From: Alphaproteobacteria bacterium MarineAlpha6_Bin4
Lineage (GTDB): Bacteria > Pseudomonadota > Alphaproteobacteria > GCA-002720895
Assembly: GCA_002937775.1 (NCBI GenBank)
Contig: PTKO01000008.1
Coordinates: 1 to 41,814, forward strand
Direction: 5' to 3'
DNA: 41,814 nucleotides
Under the pieces are notes generated by a model. It was given only the letters and a program-made list of their open reading frames with translations, did no database searches and was not told the origin of the DNA. Shown in pieces: positions 1 to 9,044 of the stretch. Each line of letters begins with the position of its first letter. Positions within the stretch are counted from its first letter, which is position 1. The position numbers were made by a program, and so were the translations under genes.

Positions 1-55
1 TTTTTTTTTTTTTTTTTTAATTTTTTGCATATTAATTGTAGAATAATATAGTTCA

Positions 56-721
56 GTGAAAAAAAAAATCAAAATAGCACCCTCAATATTAGCAAGTGAT
101 TTTTCATCTCTTGGGGAAGAAATTACTAGTATAAGTAAAGCCGGAGCAGATTATATTCATTTTGATATAATGGATGGCAATTTTGTGCCAAACTTAACTT
201 TTGGTCCTAATACAGTAAAATCATTAAGAAAGTACTCAAAAAAAATATTTGATGTTCATTTAATGATAAAATCTGTCGATGATTTCTTGATTCCATTTAT
301 AAAAGCAGGGGCTGATATAATTTCTTTTCATCCAGAAAACGTAAAAAATGTGGAAAAAACTATTAAAAAAATAAAGTCTAATAAAAAAAAGGTAGGACTA
401 GTTTTGAATCCTAATATTAATGAAAAAAAAATTTTCCCTTACTTAAAAAAAATAGATTTAGTACTTGTTATGAGCGTATATCCAGGTTTTGGTGGACAAA
501 AATTTATGAATAGTCAGATAAAAAAAATTCAGAATATTTATAAAAAAACTCAAATGGAAAAATTAAATATTGATATTGAAGTTGATGGTGGAATCAAATC
601 AAGCAATGCTAATAAGGTAATTGAAGCTGGTGCTAATGTTTTAGTGGCCGGAACAGCGTGTTTTAAAGGTGGAAAAAAATTTTATAAAAAAAATATTTTG
701 AGCCTAAGAAAATCGAAATAG
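56..721 (+). CDS. rpe: Ribulose-phosphate 3-epimerase
   Basis: Start GTG; protein APSILASDFSSLGEE...DIMDGNFVPNLTFGP...HLMI...VYPGFGGQKF...DGGI is typical of Rpe. Confidence 0.96.
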   Translation: MKKKIKIAPSILASDFSSLGEEITSISKAGADYIHFDIMDGNFVPNLTFGPNTVKSLRKYSKKIFDVHLMIKSVDDFLIPFIKAGADIISFHPENVKNVEKTIKKIKSNKKKVGLVLNPNINEKKIFPYLKKIDLVLVMSVYPGFGGQKFMNSQIKKIQNIYKKTQMEKLNIDIEVDGGIKSSNANKVIEAGANVLVAGTACFKGGKKFYKKNILSLRKSK

Positions 722-726
722 AAAAA

Positions 727-2328
727 ATGACTTCAACAAAAATTAGAAATTTTTATTTTCAAAGGTCTGTTGAAAAATTAAAAAAAATAAAATTTTTACT
801 TTCTAAATTTTTTTACAGTTCACCAATTTACGGAAAATTAAATTTTGATGAAATATCAAGTTTTAAAGAGTTAATAATACCTAATTTATGGAATGGAGAT
901 GTAGAAAAAATAAAAATTTTTTTAAAAGATAAATCACATAATAATTCTAATTTAAAAAATCCGTTTTTTTTTTATTATCATTCTTTTGACTTCTTAAATG
1001 ATTTAAAAGAAATAAATAACGAAAAATTGAGAATATATGGACGTGAAAAAACATCAGTTTGGATAAAAAAAAATAATAGCTGGAAATCAAGATTATGGGA
1101 TGACTTTATACTTGCTTCAAGAGTATGTAATTGGATACAAAATTATAATCTTTTTTTTAGTACATCTGATGAAGAATTTAAAAAAAAATTATTCAACTCA
1201 ATTTTAAAACAAGCTGAACATTTAGTAAAAAATTTTTCTAATCAAAAAAGGAATTCAGACTTAATAAGAATAATAAAGGCGCTTATTTATATAAGTATAT
1301 TTATTAGTAATAAAAACTATTACTATCAAATTGCTATCTTTAATCTAAAATCAGAATTGACCAACCAAATACTAAAAGATGGATGCCATTTTCAAAGAAA
1401 CCCTGGAATTCATATACAAGTTTTAAAAGATCTTTTAGATATAAGAACTGTTTTAAATTCAGCTAAAAAAAATGTATTTTTTGATTTGCAGAACGCTATT
1501 AAAAATATGTCTATTGCATATCGTTTTTTTTTACACAAAGATAATTCATTAGCAAATTTTAATGGAGCTAATAATATAGATGAAAAAGAAATAAAAAATA
1601 TCATCTCAGAAATTCCTAAACCAATAAAAAGTCCTAGAGAATTGCATGAAGGTGGTTTTCAAAGAGTTGATGTTAAAGATACAATTTTAATAGCAGACTG
1701 TGGAATACCAAAAAACTATGATGCAACTTATAAAGCACATTCTTGCTCAACAGCTTTTGAATTAAGTTACAAGAAAAAAAAAATTATAATTAATTCATTG
1801 CCAAGTTTAAATGAAAATATGAATAAAGCGACTGCCGCACATTCTACTTTAACTCTTAATAATACTAATTCTTATAAAATTTTGAAAAATAACCATTTGT
1901 CAAGAGTACCGGACAATCTTAAAGTAAAAAGAGTTGAAAGGTATGGCGCAAATATAATTGAAATCGAAAATTATGGTTATAAAAATCAATATGATGCTAT
2001 TCATAAAAGATTAATTTATATAGATAAAGAGGGTTTGGATATAAGAGGAGAAGACAATATTTATTGTCCAATGGAAATAGATTTTGATATAAGATTTTTT
2101 TTAGATATGGGTCTAAAAACATTAGTCACAAATAGTGGAAAAAATATTTTGTTAAGACTTGCAAACAATTCCGGGTGGAAATTTTCCTCTTCCCTCGATT
2201 CACTAGATATAATATCAAATAGAAATCTAAATATTAACAAACAGCCAATAACTAATGAACATATTTTATTAAATGGTAAAACTAAAGAATTAATAACTGT
2301 AATTAAATGGGCTTTTAAAAAATATTAG
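727..2328 (+). CDS. Heparinase II/III family protein
   Basis: 533 aa; motifs LHEGGFQRVDV..., AHSSTAFELSY-like region and AAHSTLTLNN; position between rpe and purH is typical in alphaproteobacteria. Confidence 0.85.
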   Translation: MTSTKIRNFYFQRSVEKLKKIKFLLSKFFYSSPIYGKLNFDEISSFKELIIPNLWNGDVEKIKIFLKDKSHNNSNLKNPFFFYYHSFDFLNDLKEINNEKLRIYGREKTSVWIKKNNSWKSRLWDDFILASRVCNWIQNYNLFFSTSDEEFKKKLFNSILKQAEHLVKNFSNQKRNSDLIRIIKALIYISIFISNKNYYYQIAIFNLKSELTNQILKDGCHFQRNPGIHIQVLKDLLDIRTVLNSAKKNVFFDLQNAIKNMSIAYRFFLHKDNSLANFNGANNIDEKEIKNIISEIPKPIKSPRELHEGGFQRVDVKDTILIADCGIPKNYDATYKAHSCSTAFELSYKKKKIIINSLPSLNENMNKATAAHSTLTLNNTNSYKILKNNHLSRVPDNLKVKRVERYGANIIEIENYGYKNQYDAIHKRLIYIDKEGLDIRGEDNIYCPMEIDFDIRFFLDMGLKTLVTNSGKNILLRLANNSGWKFSSSLDSLDIISNRNLNINKQPITNEHILLNGKTKELITVIKWAFKKY

Positions 2329-2329
2329 A

Positions 2330-3295
2330 ATGGAAAAAATTATTTTTTTTTCAATTTTCAATTTTTTACTTTCAATATTTTCTATAAAATATTTAAAGCA
2401 ATATTTAGAAAAAAAGAAAATATTTGATGTACCTAATCAAAGGAGTAGCCATTCTGTGCCGGTACCAAAAGGGGGAGGATGGGTAATTTTTATCAGTATC
2501 ATTGGAATCATTCTTATTTTTGACCCTTATGATAAAATACCAGCAATAACCGCTATAACTGGGCTAGCCCTTTTGTCATGGTTAAATGATTTAAAGAATA
2601 TTAAAGTTTATTTTCGGTTGATATTTCAATTTATATTTATTTCAATTTATTTTTTCTATTTATATTTATCAGGATTTTATGAACACCAACAAATAATTTA
2701 TATTTTGATACCTATATTTGTTTTCATATGGTTTATAAATATTTTTAATTTCATGGATGGCATAGATGGTATTAGTGCATCTATGACTATAACAATTTGT
2801 TTAGGAATAATTATTGCATATTTAACAAGTAATTCAGATTATTTTCCAACTTTTGAAATCTTAATAATATCTTCATGCTTAGCTTTTTTATATTGGAATT
2901 GGGATCCAGCAAAAATATTTCTTGGCGACATTGGAAGTATTCTTTTAGGATTTGTATGTATATTATCTTTATATTGGTTATCACTTGAAAAAAATACATG
3001 GCACTGGGTTATTTCCCTGCCAATGTATTATGTGCTAGATACATCTATAACTTTAATAAAAAGATTAATAGAAAGAAAAAAACTTTGGAAAGCTCATAAA
3101 GAACATTTTTATCAAAAAGCAGTACAATCAGGAATGAGTCATAAAGAAGTAGTTTTTTCAATTTTAATATTACAAATTTTAGTAATATCTACTTGTTATT
3201 TTGTCAAAAATCCAATTTTAGCAGTTTCTTTAGTATTTATTGAAAGTTTAGGATTAATAATTTATTTCTCTTCAAAATATAAAAAGAGTACCTAA
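2330..3295 (+). CDS. WecA/MraY-like undecaprenyl-phosphate sugar-1-phosphate transferase (glycosyltransferase family 4)
   Basis: Multi-spanning membrane protein with FDVPNQRSSHSVPVPKGGG, FMDGIDGISA and FLGDIGSILLGF motifs. Confidence 0.9.
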   Translation: MEKIIFFSIFNFLLSIFSIKYLKQYLEKKKIFDVPNQRSSHSVPVPKGGGWVIFISIIGIILIFDPYDKIPAITAITGLALLSWLNDLKNIKVYFRLIFQFIFISIYFFYLYLSGFYEHQQIIYILIPIFVFIWFINIFNFMDGIDGISASMTITICLGIIIAYLTSNSDYFPTFEILIISSCLAFLYWNWDPAKIFLGDIGSILLGFVCILSLYWLSLEKNTWHWVISLPMYYVLDTSITLIKRLIERKKLWKAHKEHFYQKAVQSGMSHKEVVFSILILQILVISTCYFVKNPILAVSLVFIESLGLIIYFSSKYKKST

Positions 3296-3305
3296 TATAT
3301 AGTAC

Positions 3306-5216
3306 ATGTTTTCTTTTTTTAGAAATAAGGCCAATCTTGTTTATTTACATGACATTTTTATAACAGCGATATGTTTTAATTTATCAATATACCTTAGATT
3401 AGGTTCTGATTTTAATTCTATACCTCAGACTATTATATTTTATGGAACACTGATTATAACCATGCTTGGCGCGATTGTTTATAGATATACAGGACTTTAT
3501 AAAGGAATATGGAGGTATGCTTCAATAAATGACTTAATTAATATTGTAAAAGCAACAAGCATTACTATTTCAGCATTCTTAATTCTAATGTTTGCAATAA
3601 CAAGATTGGAAAGTTTTCCAAGATCTGTTTTATTCATAAATTGGTTTGTTTTAATAATGTCACTGTCAGGATCTAGAGCTATTTACAGGTTATATAAAGA
3701 TAAAAAACTTTTTTTAGGATCCATTACAAAGAATGAAAATTCAATACCAGTACTTTTAATTGGAGCTACTGATAGGGCTGAATTATTTATAAGAGAAATG
3801 AGTCGAAGTATTAATCCTACTCACAAAATTATAGGGATTTTAGATATTAATAAAAACAAGATTGGTAGATTTATTAGGGATGTAGAAATTTTAGGATCAG
3901 TTCAAGAAATTTCAAAAATTATTGTTAAATTAGAAAAAAATAATAAAAGAAATAGACCTCAAAAAGTTATTATTGCAAACAATGATTTAGAAGGAAATAT
4001 AGTAAGGGATCTTTTAACATTCACAGATAAAACTGGGATATCTTTAGCAAGACTTCCAAAAATAACTGATCTTGAAAGTGATATTAATAATGAAAAATTG
4101 AAAGTAAAGCCGATTGATGTTTTTGATTTGTTATCAAGACCACAAGCTTTATTGGACAGAGATGCAATGAAAAAATTTATATTTAATAAGAAAATATTAG
4201 TAACTGGTGCCGGAGGAACTATTGGTTCAGAACTAGTTAATCAAATTATGAATTATGAACCTAAAGAAATTATTATTCTCGATAATTCTGAGTTTCTTTT
4301 ATACAAAATTGAAAAAGAAATTGAAGATAAAAGTAAGAAAATAAAAATTAATTCTATTTTAGCTGATGTAAAAAATTCAAAAGGTATCGATAATATTATA
4401 AATATTAATAGACCTGATATTATATTCCACGCAGCTGCATTAAAGCATGTTCCAATAGTAGAAAATAATCCGTTAGAAGGAATATTAACAAATATATTGG
4501 GTACTATAAATATAGCGGATGCTTGTAATAAATATAATGTTTCCGAAATGGTTTTAATTTCAACTGATAAAGCTGTAAATCCTTTTAGTGTTATGGGTGC
4601 CACAAAAAGAATTAGTGAAAAATATTGTCAAAGTTTAGCAAATTCTTCAAAAACTAATTTTAAAATTGTTAGATTTGGTAATGTTTTAGGATCAACAGGC
4701 TCAGTTGTGCCATTATTTCAAAAGCAGTTAGAAAATGGAGGGCCTTTAACTGTTACGCACCCAAAAATGAAAAGGTATTTTATGACTGTTAGAGAGGCTG
4801 TAGAATTAGTTATTCAATCTGCAACATTAGAAAATAGAAATATACAAGGAGGTATATTTGTTCTCGAAATGGGGCAACCAATTGCAATAATAGAAATAGC
4901 TGAACAACTAATTAGATTAGCCGGATTAAGACCAAATAAGGATGTTTTGATCAAATATACTGGTTTAAGACCTGGAGAAAAAATCCAAGAAGAACTACAT
5001 TATAAAAATGAAAAATTTATCAAAACAAAAAATAAATCTATTTTTGTAGTAAAACCTAAAACAGAATCTCAAAAAAAGTTATCTAGAATGTTAAAAAATT
5101 TAATAGAACATGCAAAAAACGGTAAAATGCAAGAGTGCTACAAATTAATGTCAATAATAGTTCCAGAATATAAAAAAACAAAAGTTGAAAATTTACAAAA
5201 CAAAAGAGTTGTCTAA
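3306..5216 (+). CDS. Membrane-anchored nucleoside-diphosphate-sugar 4,6-dehydratase/epimerase (PglF/WbpM/CapD family)
   Basis: N-terminal TM segments; ILVTGAGGTIGSELVNQI; HAAALKHVPIVENNPLEGI; STDKAVNPFSVMGATKR; LRPGEKIQEEL. Confidence 0.92.
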   Translation: MFSFFRNKANLVYLHDIFITAICFNLSIYLRLGSDFNSIPQTIIFYGTLIITMLGAIVYRYTGLYKGIWRYASINDLINIVKATSITISAFLILMFAITRLESFPRSVLFINWFVLIMSLSGSRAIYRLYKDKKLFLGSITKNENSIPVLLIGATDRAELFIREMSRSINPTHKIIGILDINKNKIGRFIRDVEILGSVQEISKIIVKLEKNNKRNRPQKVIIANNDLEGNIVRDLLTFTDKTGISLARLPKITDLESDINNEKLKVKPIDVFDLLSRPQALLDRDAMKKFIFNKKILVTGAGGTIGSELVNQIMNYEPKEIIILDNSEFLLYKIEKEIEDKSKKIKINSILADVKNSKGIDNIININRPDIIFHAAALKHVPIVENNPLEGILTNILGTINIADACNKYNVSEMVLISTDKAVNPFSVMGATKRISEKYCQSLANSSKTNFKIVRFGNVLGSTGSVVPLFQKQLENGGPLTVTHPKMKRYFMTVREAVELVIQSATLENRNIQGGIFVLEMGQPIAIIEIAEQLIRLAGLRPNKDVLIKYTGLRPGEKIQEELHYKNEKFIKTKNKSIFVVKPKTESQKKLSRMLKNLIEHAKNGKMQECYKLMSIIVPEYKKTKVENLQNKRVV

Positions 5217-6777
5217 TAAAATAAAAATAAAAAAAGCACTTATCTCAGTATATGACAAAACAAATATATTAGATTTAGCTAAATTTTTATTAGCTAATAA
5301 TGTAGAAATTTATTCTTCTGGCGGTACTTATAAATATTTAAAAGAAAATAATATAAAAGCTCTTGAAATATCTAAATATACAAAATCTCCTGAAATTCTA
5401 GATGGGAGAGTTAAAACTCTTCACCCAAAAATACATGGAGGTATACTTGCAAAAAGAAGTGTTCCTAAACATTTAAAGGAATTAAAAAAAAATAAAATTA
5501 ATTTAATTGATCTCATAATAGTAAATTTATATCCCTTCAAAAAGACTGTTGAGTCTAAAAGCTCCTCTAGGGAATGTATAGAAAATATTGATATTGGAGG
5601 CCCAACCTTAATTAGAGCATCTGCAAAAAATTTTGACTATGTCACAACAATAATTGACCCAGATGATTATCATCAATTTGTAGATGAAATGAAAAAAAAT
5701 AAAAACTATATTTCAAAAAAAACAAGACTTAATTTAGCCACTAAAGCATTTAACGAAATCTCTATATATGATATGGATATATCTAATTGGTTCTCAAAAA
5801 TTTGTAATAATAAAACTGAGAATTTTTTTATCCAATCAAAAATAAAAAAAAAATTAAGATACGGTGAAAACCCAAAACAAAAAGCTGCTATTTATAAAAA
5901 TACTGCAGTTTTAAATAATAAAAATTCTTTTTTTAATATGAAAATCATTCAAGGGAAAGAGCTTAGCTATAACAATATAAATGATATGCAAGCAGGTTGT
6001 TTACTAGCAGATGAAATAAATAAGCCATGCGTAGTTATTATAAAACACGCTAATCCTTGTGGAGTTAGTAAAAGCAATAATTTACTGGGCGCATATAAAA
6101 GTGCGTTTAACTGTGATCCTATAAGCGCATTTGGAGGAATTATTATTATTAATGGTAGGGTTGATGAAAAACTAGCAAAAGAAATTTCAAAAACTTTTGT
6201 AGAAATAATTGTTGGAAAAAAAATAAGTGAAGAAGCAAAAAATATTTTACAAGATAAAAAAAATTTAATAATAATTGAAACAAAAACTTTTAAACAATTT
6301 AAACCTTTAAAAGAAATTAAATCTATGTCTGATGCTTATTTGATTCAAACTCCAGATAATTTATATAGTAAAAAAAATAATTTAAAATTTATTACAAATA
6401 AAAAACTTAAATCAAAAGAAATTGAAGATTTACTTCTTGCAGAAAAAATTTGTAAGTATGTGAAATCAAATGCAATTGTTTATGTTAAAAATAATTGTTC
6501 AGTTGGAATAGGCGCAGGTCAAATGAATAGGCTTGATTCTGCAAAAATTGGTGCGGAAAAAGCAAAAAAATTTTTTAATAAAAATATTTTAAAAGGGTCT
6601 TTTGTTGCATCAGATGCTTTTTTTCCATTTCCAGACAGTATAGATGTATTTGGAAAATTTGGTGTAAAAGGAATTGTCCAACCTGGAGGATCAGTTAAAG
6701 ATAAGGAAGTTATTGAAAGAGCAAATAAATATAAAATTGCAATGGCTTTTAGTAATATGCGTCATTTTAAACATTAA
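5209..6777 (+). CDS. purH: Bifunctional IMP cyclohydrolase/AICAR transformylase
   Basis: KKALISVYDKTNILDLAKFL...GGTYKYL...GRVKTLHPKIHGGIL; IKHANPCGVS; DAFFPFPDSID. Start set to TTG at 5209 (ORF track 5185), overlapping the stop of the upstream gene; start uncertain. Confidence 0.96.
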   Translation: MSNKIKIKKALISVYDKTNILDLAKFLLANNVEIYSSGGTYKYLKENNIKALEISKYTKSPEILDGRVKTLHPKIHGGILAKRSVPKHLKELKKNKINLIDLIIVNLYPFKKTVESKSSSRECIENIDIGGPTLIRASAKNFDYVTTIIDPDDYHQFVDEMKKNKNYISKKTRLNLATKAFNEISIYDMDISNWFSKICNNKTENFFIQSKIKKKLRYGENPKQKAAIYKNTAVLNNKNSFFNMKIIQGKELSYNNINDMQAGCLLADEINKPCVVIIKHANPCGVSKSNNLLGAYKSAFNCDPISAFGGIIIINGRVDEKLAKEISKTFVEIIVGKKISEEAKNILQDKKNLIIIETKTFKQFKPLKEIKSMSDAYLIQTPDNLYSKKNNLKFITNKKLKSKEIEDLLLAEKICKYVKSNAIVYVKNNCSVGIGAGQMNRLDSAKIGAEKAKKFFNKNILKGSFVASDAFFPFPDSIDVFGKFGVKGIVQPGGSVKDKEVIERANKYKIAMAFSNMRHFKH

Positions 6778-6780
6778 AAG

Positions 6781-7743
6781 TTATTTAACTAAGTTAGGCC
6801 CTATAAAATTACCAAAACCTCTCGGACCTTCTCCAACCTTTATTTTTTTTTTTACATCTAAGTTTTTACTATTTAATATAACTACTTCACTATCAAACCA
6901 ATTTACTACGAAAATTTCTTTTTTTTTTGCATAAAAATTTATACCCTCTGGATACTCTCCAACATCTAAAGTTTTTATATTTTTTTTATTTACGGAATCT
7001 ATAACAGAAATTGTATTTTCATGCTGATTTGTTACAAATGCACGGCTACCTTCTTGGTTGAATGCTATTGCATAAGGTGACTTTCCTACTTTAATTGTTT
7101 TAATTTTTTTATAATCTTTCAACTCGAAAACACTAACATCATTACTCTTTACATTTGCAACATACAAAAATTTGTTATCAGGACTTAAAGCAACAGCAAA
7201 AGGTCTCTTACCTGCTTTTAAAACTCTTTCCACTTTAAAATTACTAATATTTACTACTGACACAGTATGATCATCTCTATTTGCGACATAAAATTTAGAA
7301 TTTTTTAAATTTGTATCTATTCCTGCGGGTGATTTTCCTACAGATATTTCTTTAATTAATTTTAAAGTATTTGTATTTATAACCCTTACTTTATGATCAT
7401 ACCAATCTGCAACTAGTAAAAGTTTGTCATCTTTAGTTAAAGCAATACCCAATGGTCCTTTTCCTAAAGAAATATTTTTAATATTTTCTAATTTTAATCC
7501 GTCAATTATAGATATTTCCTTACTTTCGGGGTTGCTGACATATATTCTTTTTCCATTTTTTGCCACAACTACTCCCGCAGGCTTAGCCCCAACATAAATT
7601 TCTTTTACAACTTTATAAGTTTCAAGATCAATTACGCTAACACTGTTTGATAATTGATTTGTAATATATGCAAAATCACTTGAAAGAGAAGCTTTTAAAA
7701 AAATTATAAAGAATATCAAAAAACTAGTAAGAAAATTCTTCAT
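6781..7743 (-). CDS. Secreted YVTN/YncE-type beta-propeller protein
   Basis: Signal peptide plus about seven repeats of the type VYVAN..D.TVSVIDL....K.IKVGK.P.G. Confidence 0.88.
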   Translation of the reverse strand: MKNFLTSFLIFFIIFLKASLSSDFAYITNQLSNSVSVIDLETYKVVKEIYVGAKPAGVVVAKNGKRIYVSNPESKEISIIDGLKLENIKNISLGKGPLGIALTKDDKLLLVADWYDHKVRVINTNTLKLIKEISVGKSPAGIDTNLKNSKFYVANRDDHTVSVVNISNFKVERVLKAGKRPFAVALSPDNKFLYVANVKSNDVSVFELKDYKKIKTIKVGKSPYAIAFNQEGSRAFVTNQHENTISVIDSVNKKNIKTLDVGEYPEGINFYAKKKEIFVVNWFDSEVVILNSKNLDVKKKIKVGEGPRGFGNFIGPNLVK

Positions 7744-7753
7744 ATATTTTTAA

Positions 7754-8278
7754 TTATTTTTCTAATTTACTTTTTAAATTATTTAACCCAGCCTGAAAAA
7801 ATTCTGTAACAGCTTTTATTGCAGCTGCTTCATTTAATTCTGGAGGTGGGTCATTATTTACATAAGCTCTATAAAATGCCGCTTTCCATAAAACAGTTGA
7901 TGATCCATCGTCATTTGCTTTTACTGAAATATTTGCCGTGTAGGTATTTACTGGAAAATTTTTTATATCTACTTCAGTAATTGATGTTTTGTACATCATT
8001 TTTTCATCACTATAATTTTCAAGTTTTTGTTTAATTGGAGTATTATTTCTAGGAGAATAATAAATAGTCCTATTTTTTCCATCACTTTCAACTTTTGAAA
8101 TTGAGGGATGCCAATTATTAATATTCCCAAAATCTTTAATTATATTCCAAACATCTTCAGGTTTTGCTTTAATAGTAATTGATTCTTTAATTTTTTGTCT
8201 TGTTGGCCCATGTGAACTTGCAACATCAATCATGGTAAAAAATATTAGAAAAATTAAGGTAAATTTAAATTTAAACAT
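7754..8278 (-). CDS. Secreted SRPBCC/START-like (polyketide cyclase-like) protein
   Basis: Signal peptide; IKESITIKAKPEDVWNIIKDFGNINNWHPSISKVE is typical of SRPBCC. Confidence 0.82.
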   Translation of the reverse strand: MFKFKFTLIFLIFFTMIDVASSHGPTRQKIKESITIKAKPEDVWNIIKDFGNINNWHPSISKVESDGKNRTIYYSPRNNTPIKQKLENYSDEKMMYKTSITEVDIKNFPVNTYTANISVKANDDGSSTVLWKAAFYRAYVNNDPPPELNEAAAIKAVTEFFQAGLNNLKSKLEK

Positions 8279-8380
8279 ATAAATAATATTAATTTTTTTT
8301 ATTTTTAAATCTATACTTATAATACTAAAAGTAATTAAAAAAATTATGTTAACAAAGTATAGTTTATTAATGCAATTTTG

Positions 8381-9040
8381 ATGGCCTTTATAAAAGATTT
8401 TTTTAGAAAAATTAAAAAACCTAAATACTCAATAAAAGCAGCTAGTAAAAATTTTAAGTTTGAGATAAATAATTTAGTAAAAAAATATAATCCAGATCAA
8501 ATTATTGAAACTGGCTCTTATAAAGGATTAGGGTCAACATTGGTATTTGCAAAAACAAAAATACCTGTAATTTCTATTGAGTGTAATAAAGATTATGCAA
8601 TGAAAGCAAGAAAAAATCTTAAAAATTATCACAATGTTATAATTTTAAATGCACATTCACTTAAAAAAAAAGAACTTATAAAATTTATAAATAATTATAA
8701 ATACAAATACCCAAAAAATGTAAAAAGAGAAGTTGATGATAAATTTTTTTATCAATACAAAAATGAAATTAATGTAAATTCAGATTTTGAAAATGCTTTA
8801 CCTTTTTTAATAAACAATGATAAAAGACAAATTGTTTTTCTTGATTCCGCTGGAGGGGTAGGATATCTAGAATTTAAAACATTTATGAAATTGCCAAAAA
8901 AATTTTTAAGAAATAAAATTCTTGTCTTAGACGATGTAATGCATGTGAAACATTATAGATCTATTAAAGATTTAAAAAAGATGGGGTGTAATCCTAAGGT
9001 GATAAATAACAGATTTGCATATTTATCATTTATAAAATAA
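8381..9040 (+). CDS. SAM-dependent methyltransferase-like protein
   Basis: IIETGSYKGLGSTLVFAKT...VISIECNKDYAMKARKNL...FLDSAGGVG; ATG at 8381 preferred to TTG at 8378. Confidence 0.6.
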   Translation: MAFIKDFFRKIKKPKYSIKAASKNFKFEINNLVKKYNPDQIIETGSYKGLGSTLVFAKTKIPVISIECNKDYAMKARKNLKNYHNVIILNAHSLKKKELIKFINNYKYKYPKNVKREVDDKFFYQYKNEINVNSDFENALPFLINNDKRQIVFLDSAGGVGYLEFKTFMKLPKKFLRNKILVLDDVMHVKHYRSIKDLKKMGCNPKVINNRFAYLSFIK

Positions 9041-9044
9041 TTTT

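Noticed and set aside
1-18. Poly-T run at the window start
   Set aside because: Edge of the window in an AT-rich genome; could be a terminator tail of the upstream gene, but the stem is not visible.
4253-4603. Minus-strand 116-aa ORF inside the PglF-like gene
   Set aside because: Antisense to a strongly supported coding region; no recognisable domain. The same applies to 1410-1604, 2811-2999, 16805-17002, 17831-18058, 18176-18568, 19415-19738, 23254-23592, 25839-26312, 34273-34482, 35500-35763, 37507-37908 and 39849-40088.
6674-6934. + strand 86-aa ORF bridging purH and the beta-propeller gene
   Set aside because: Out of frame with purH and antisense to the beta-propeller C-terminus.
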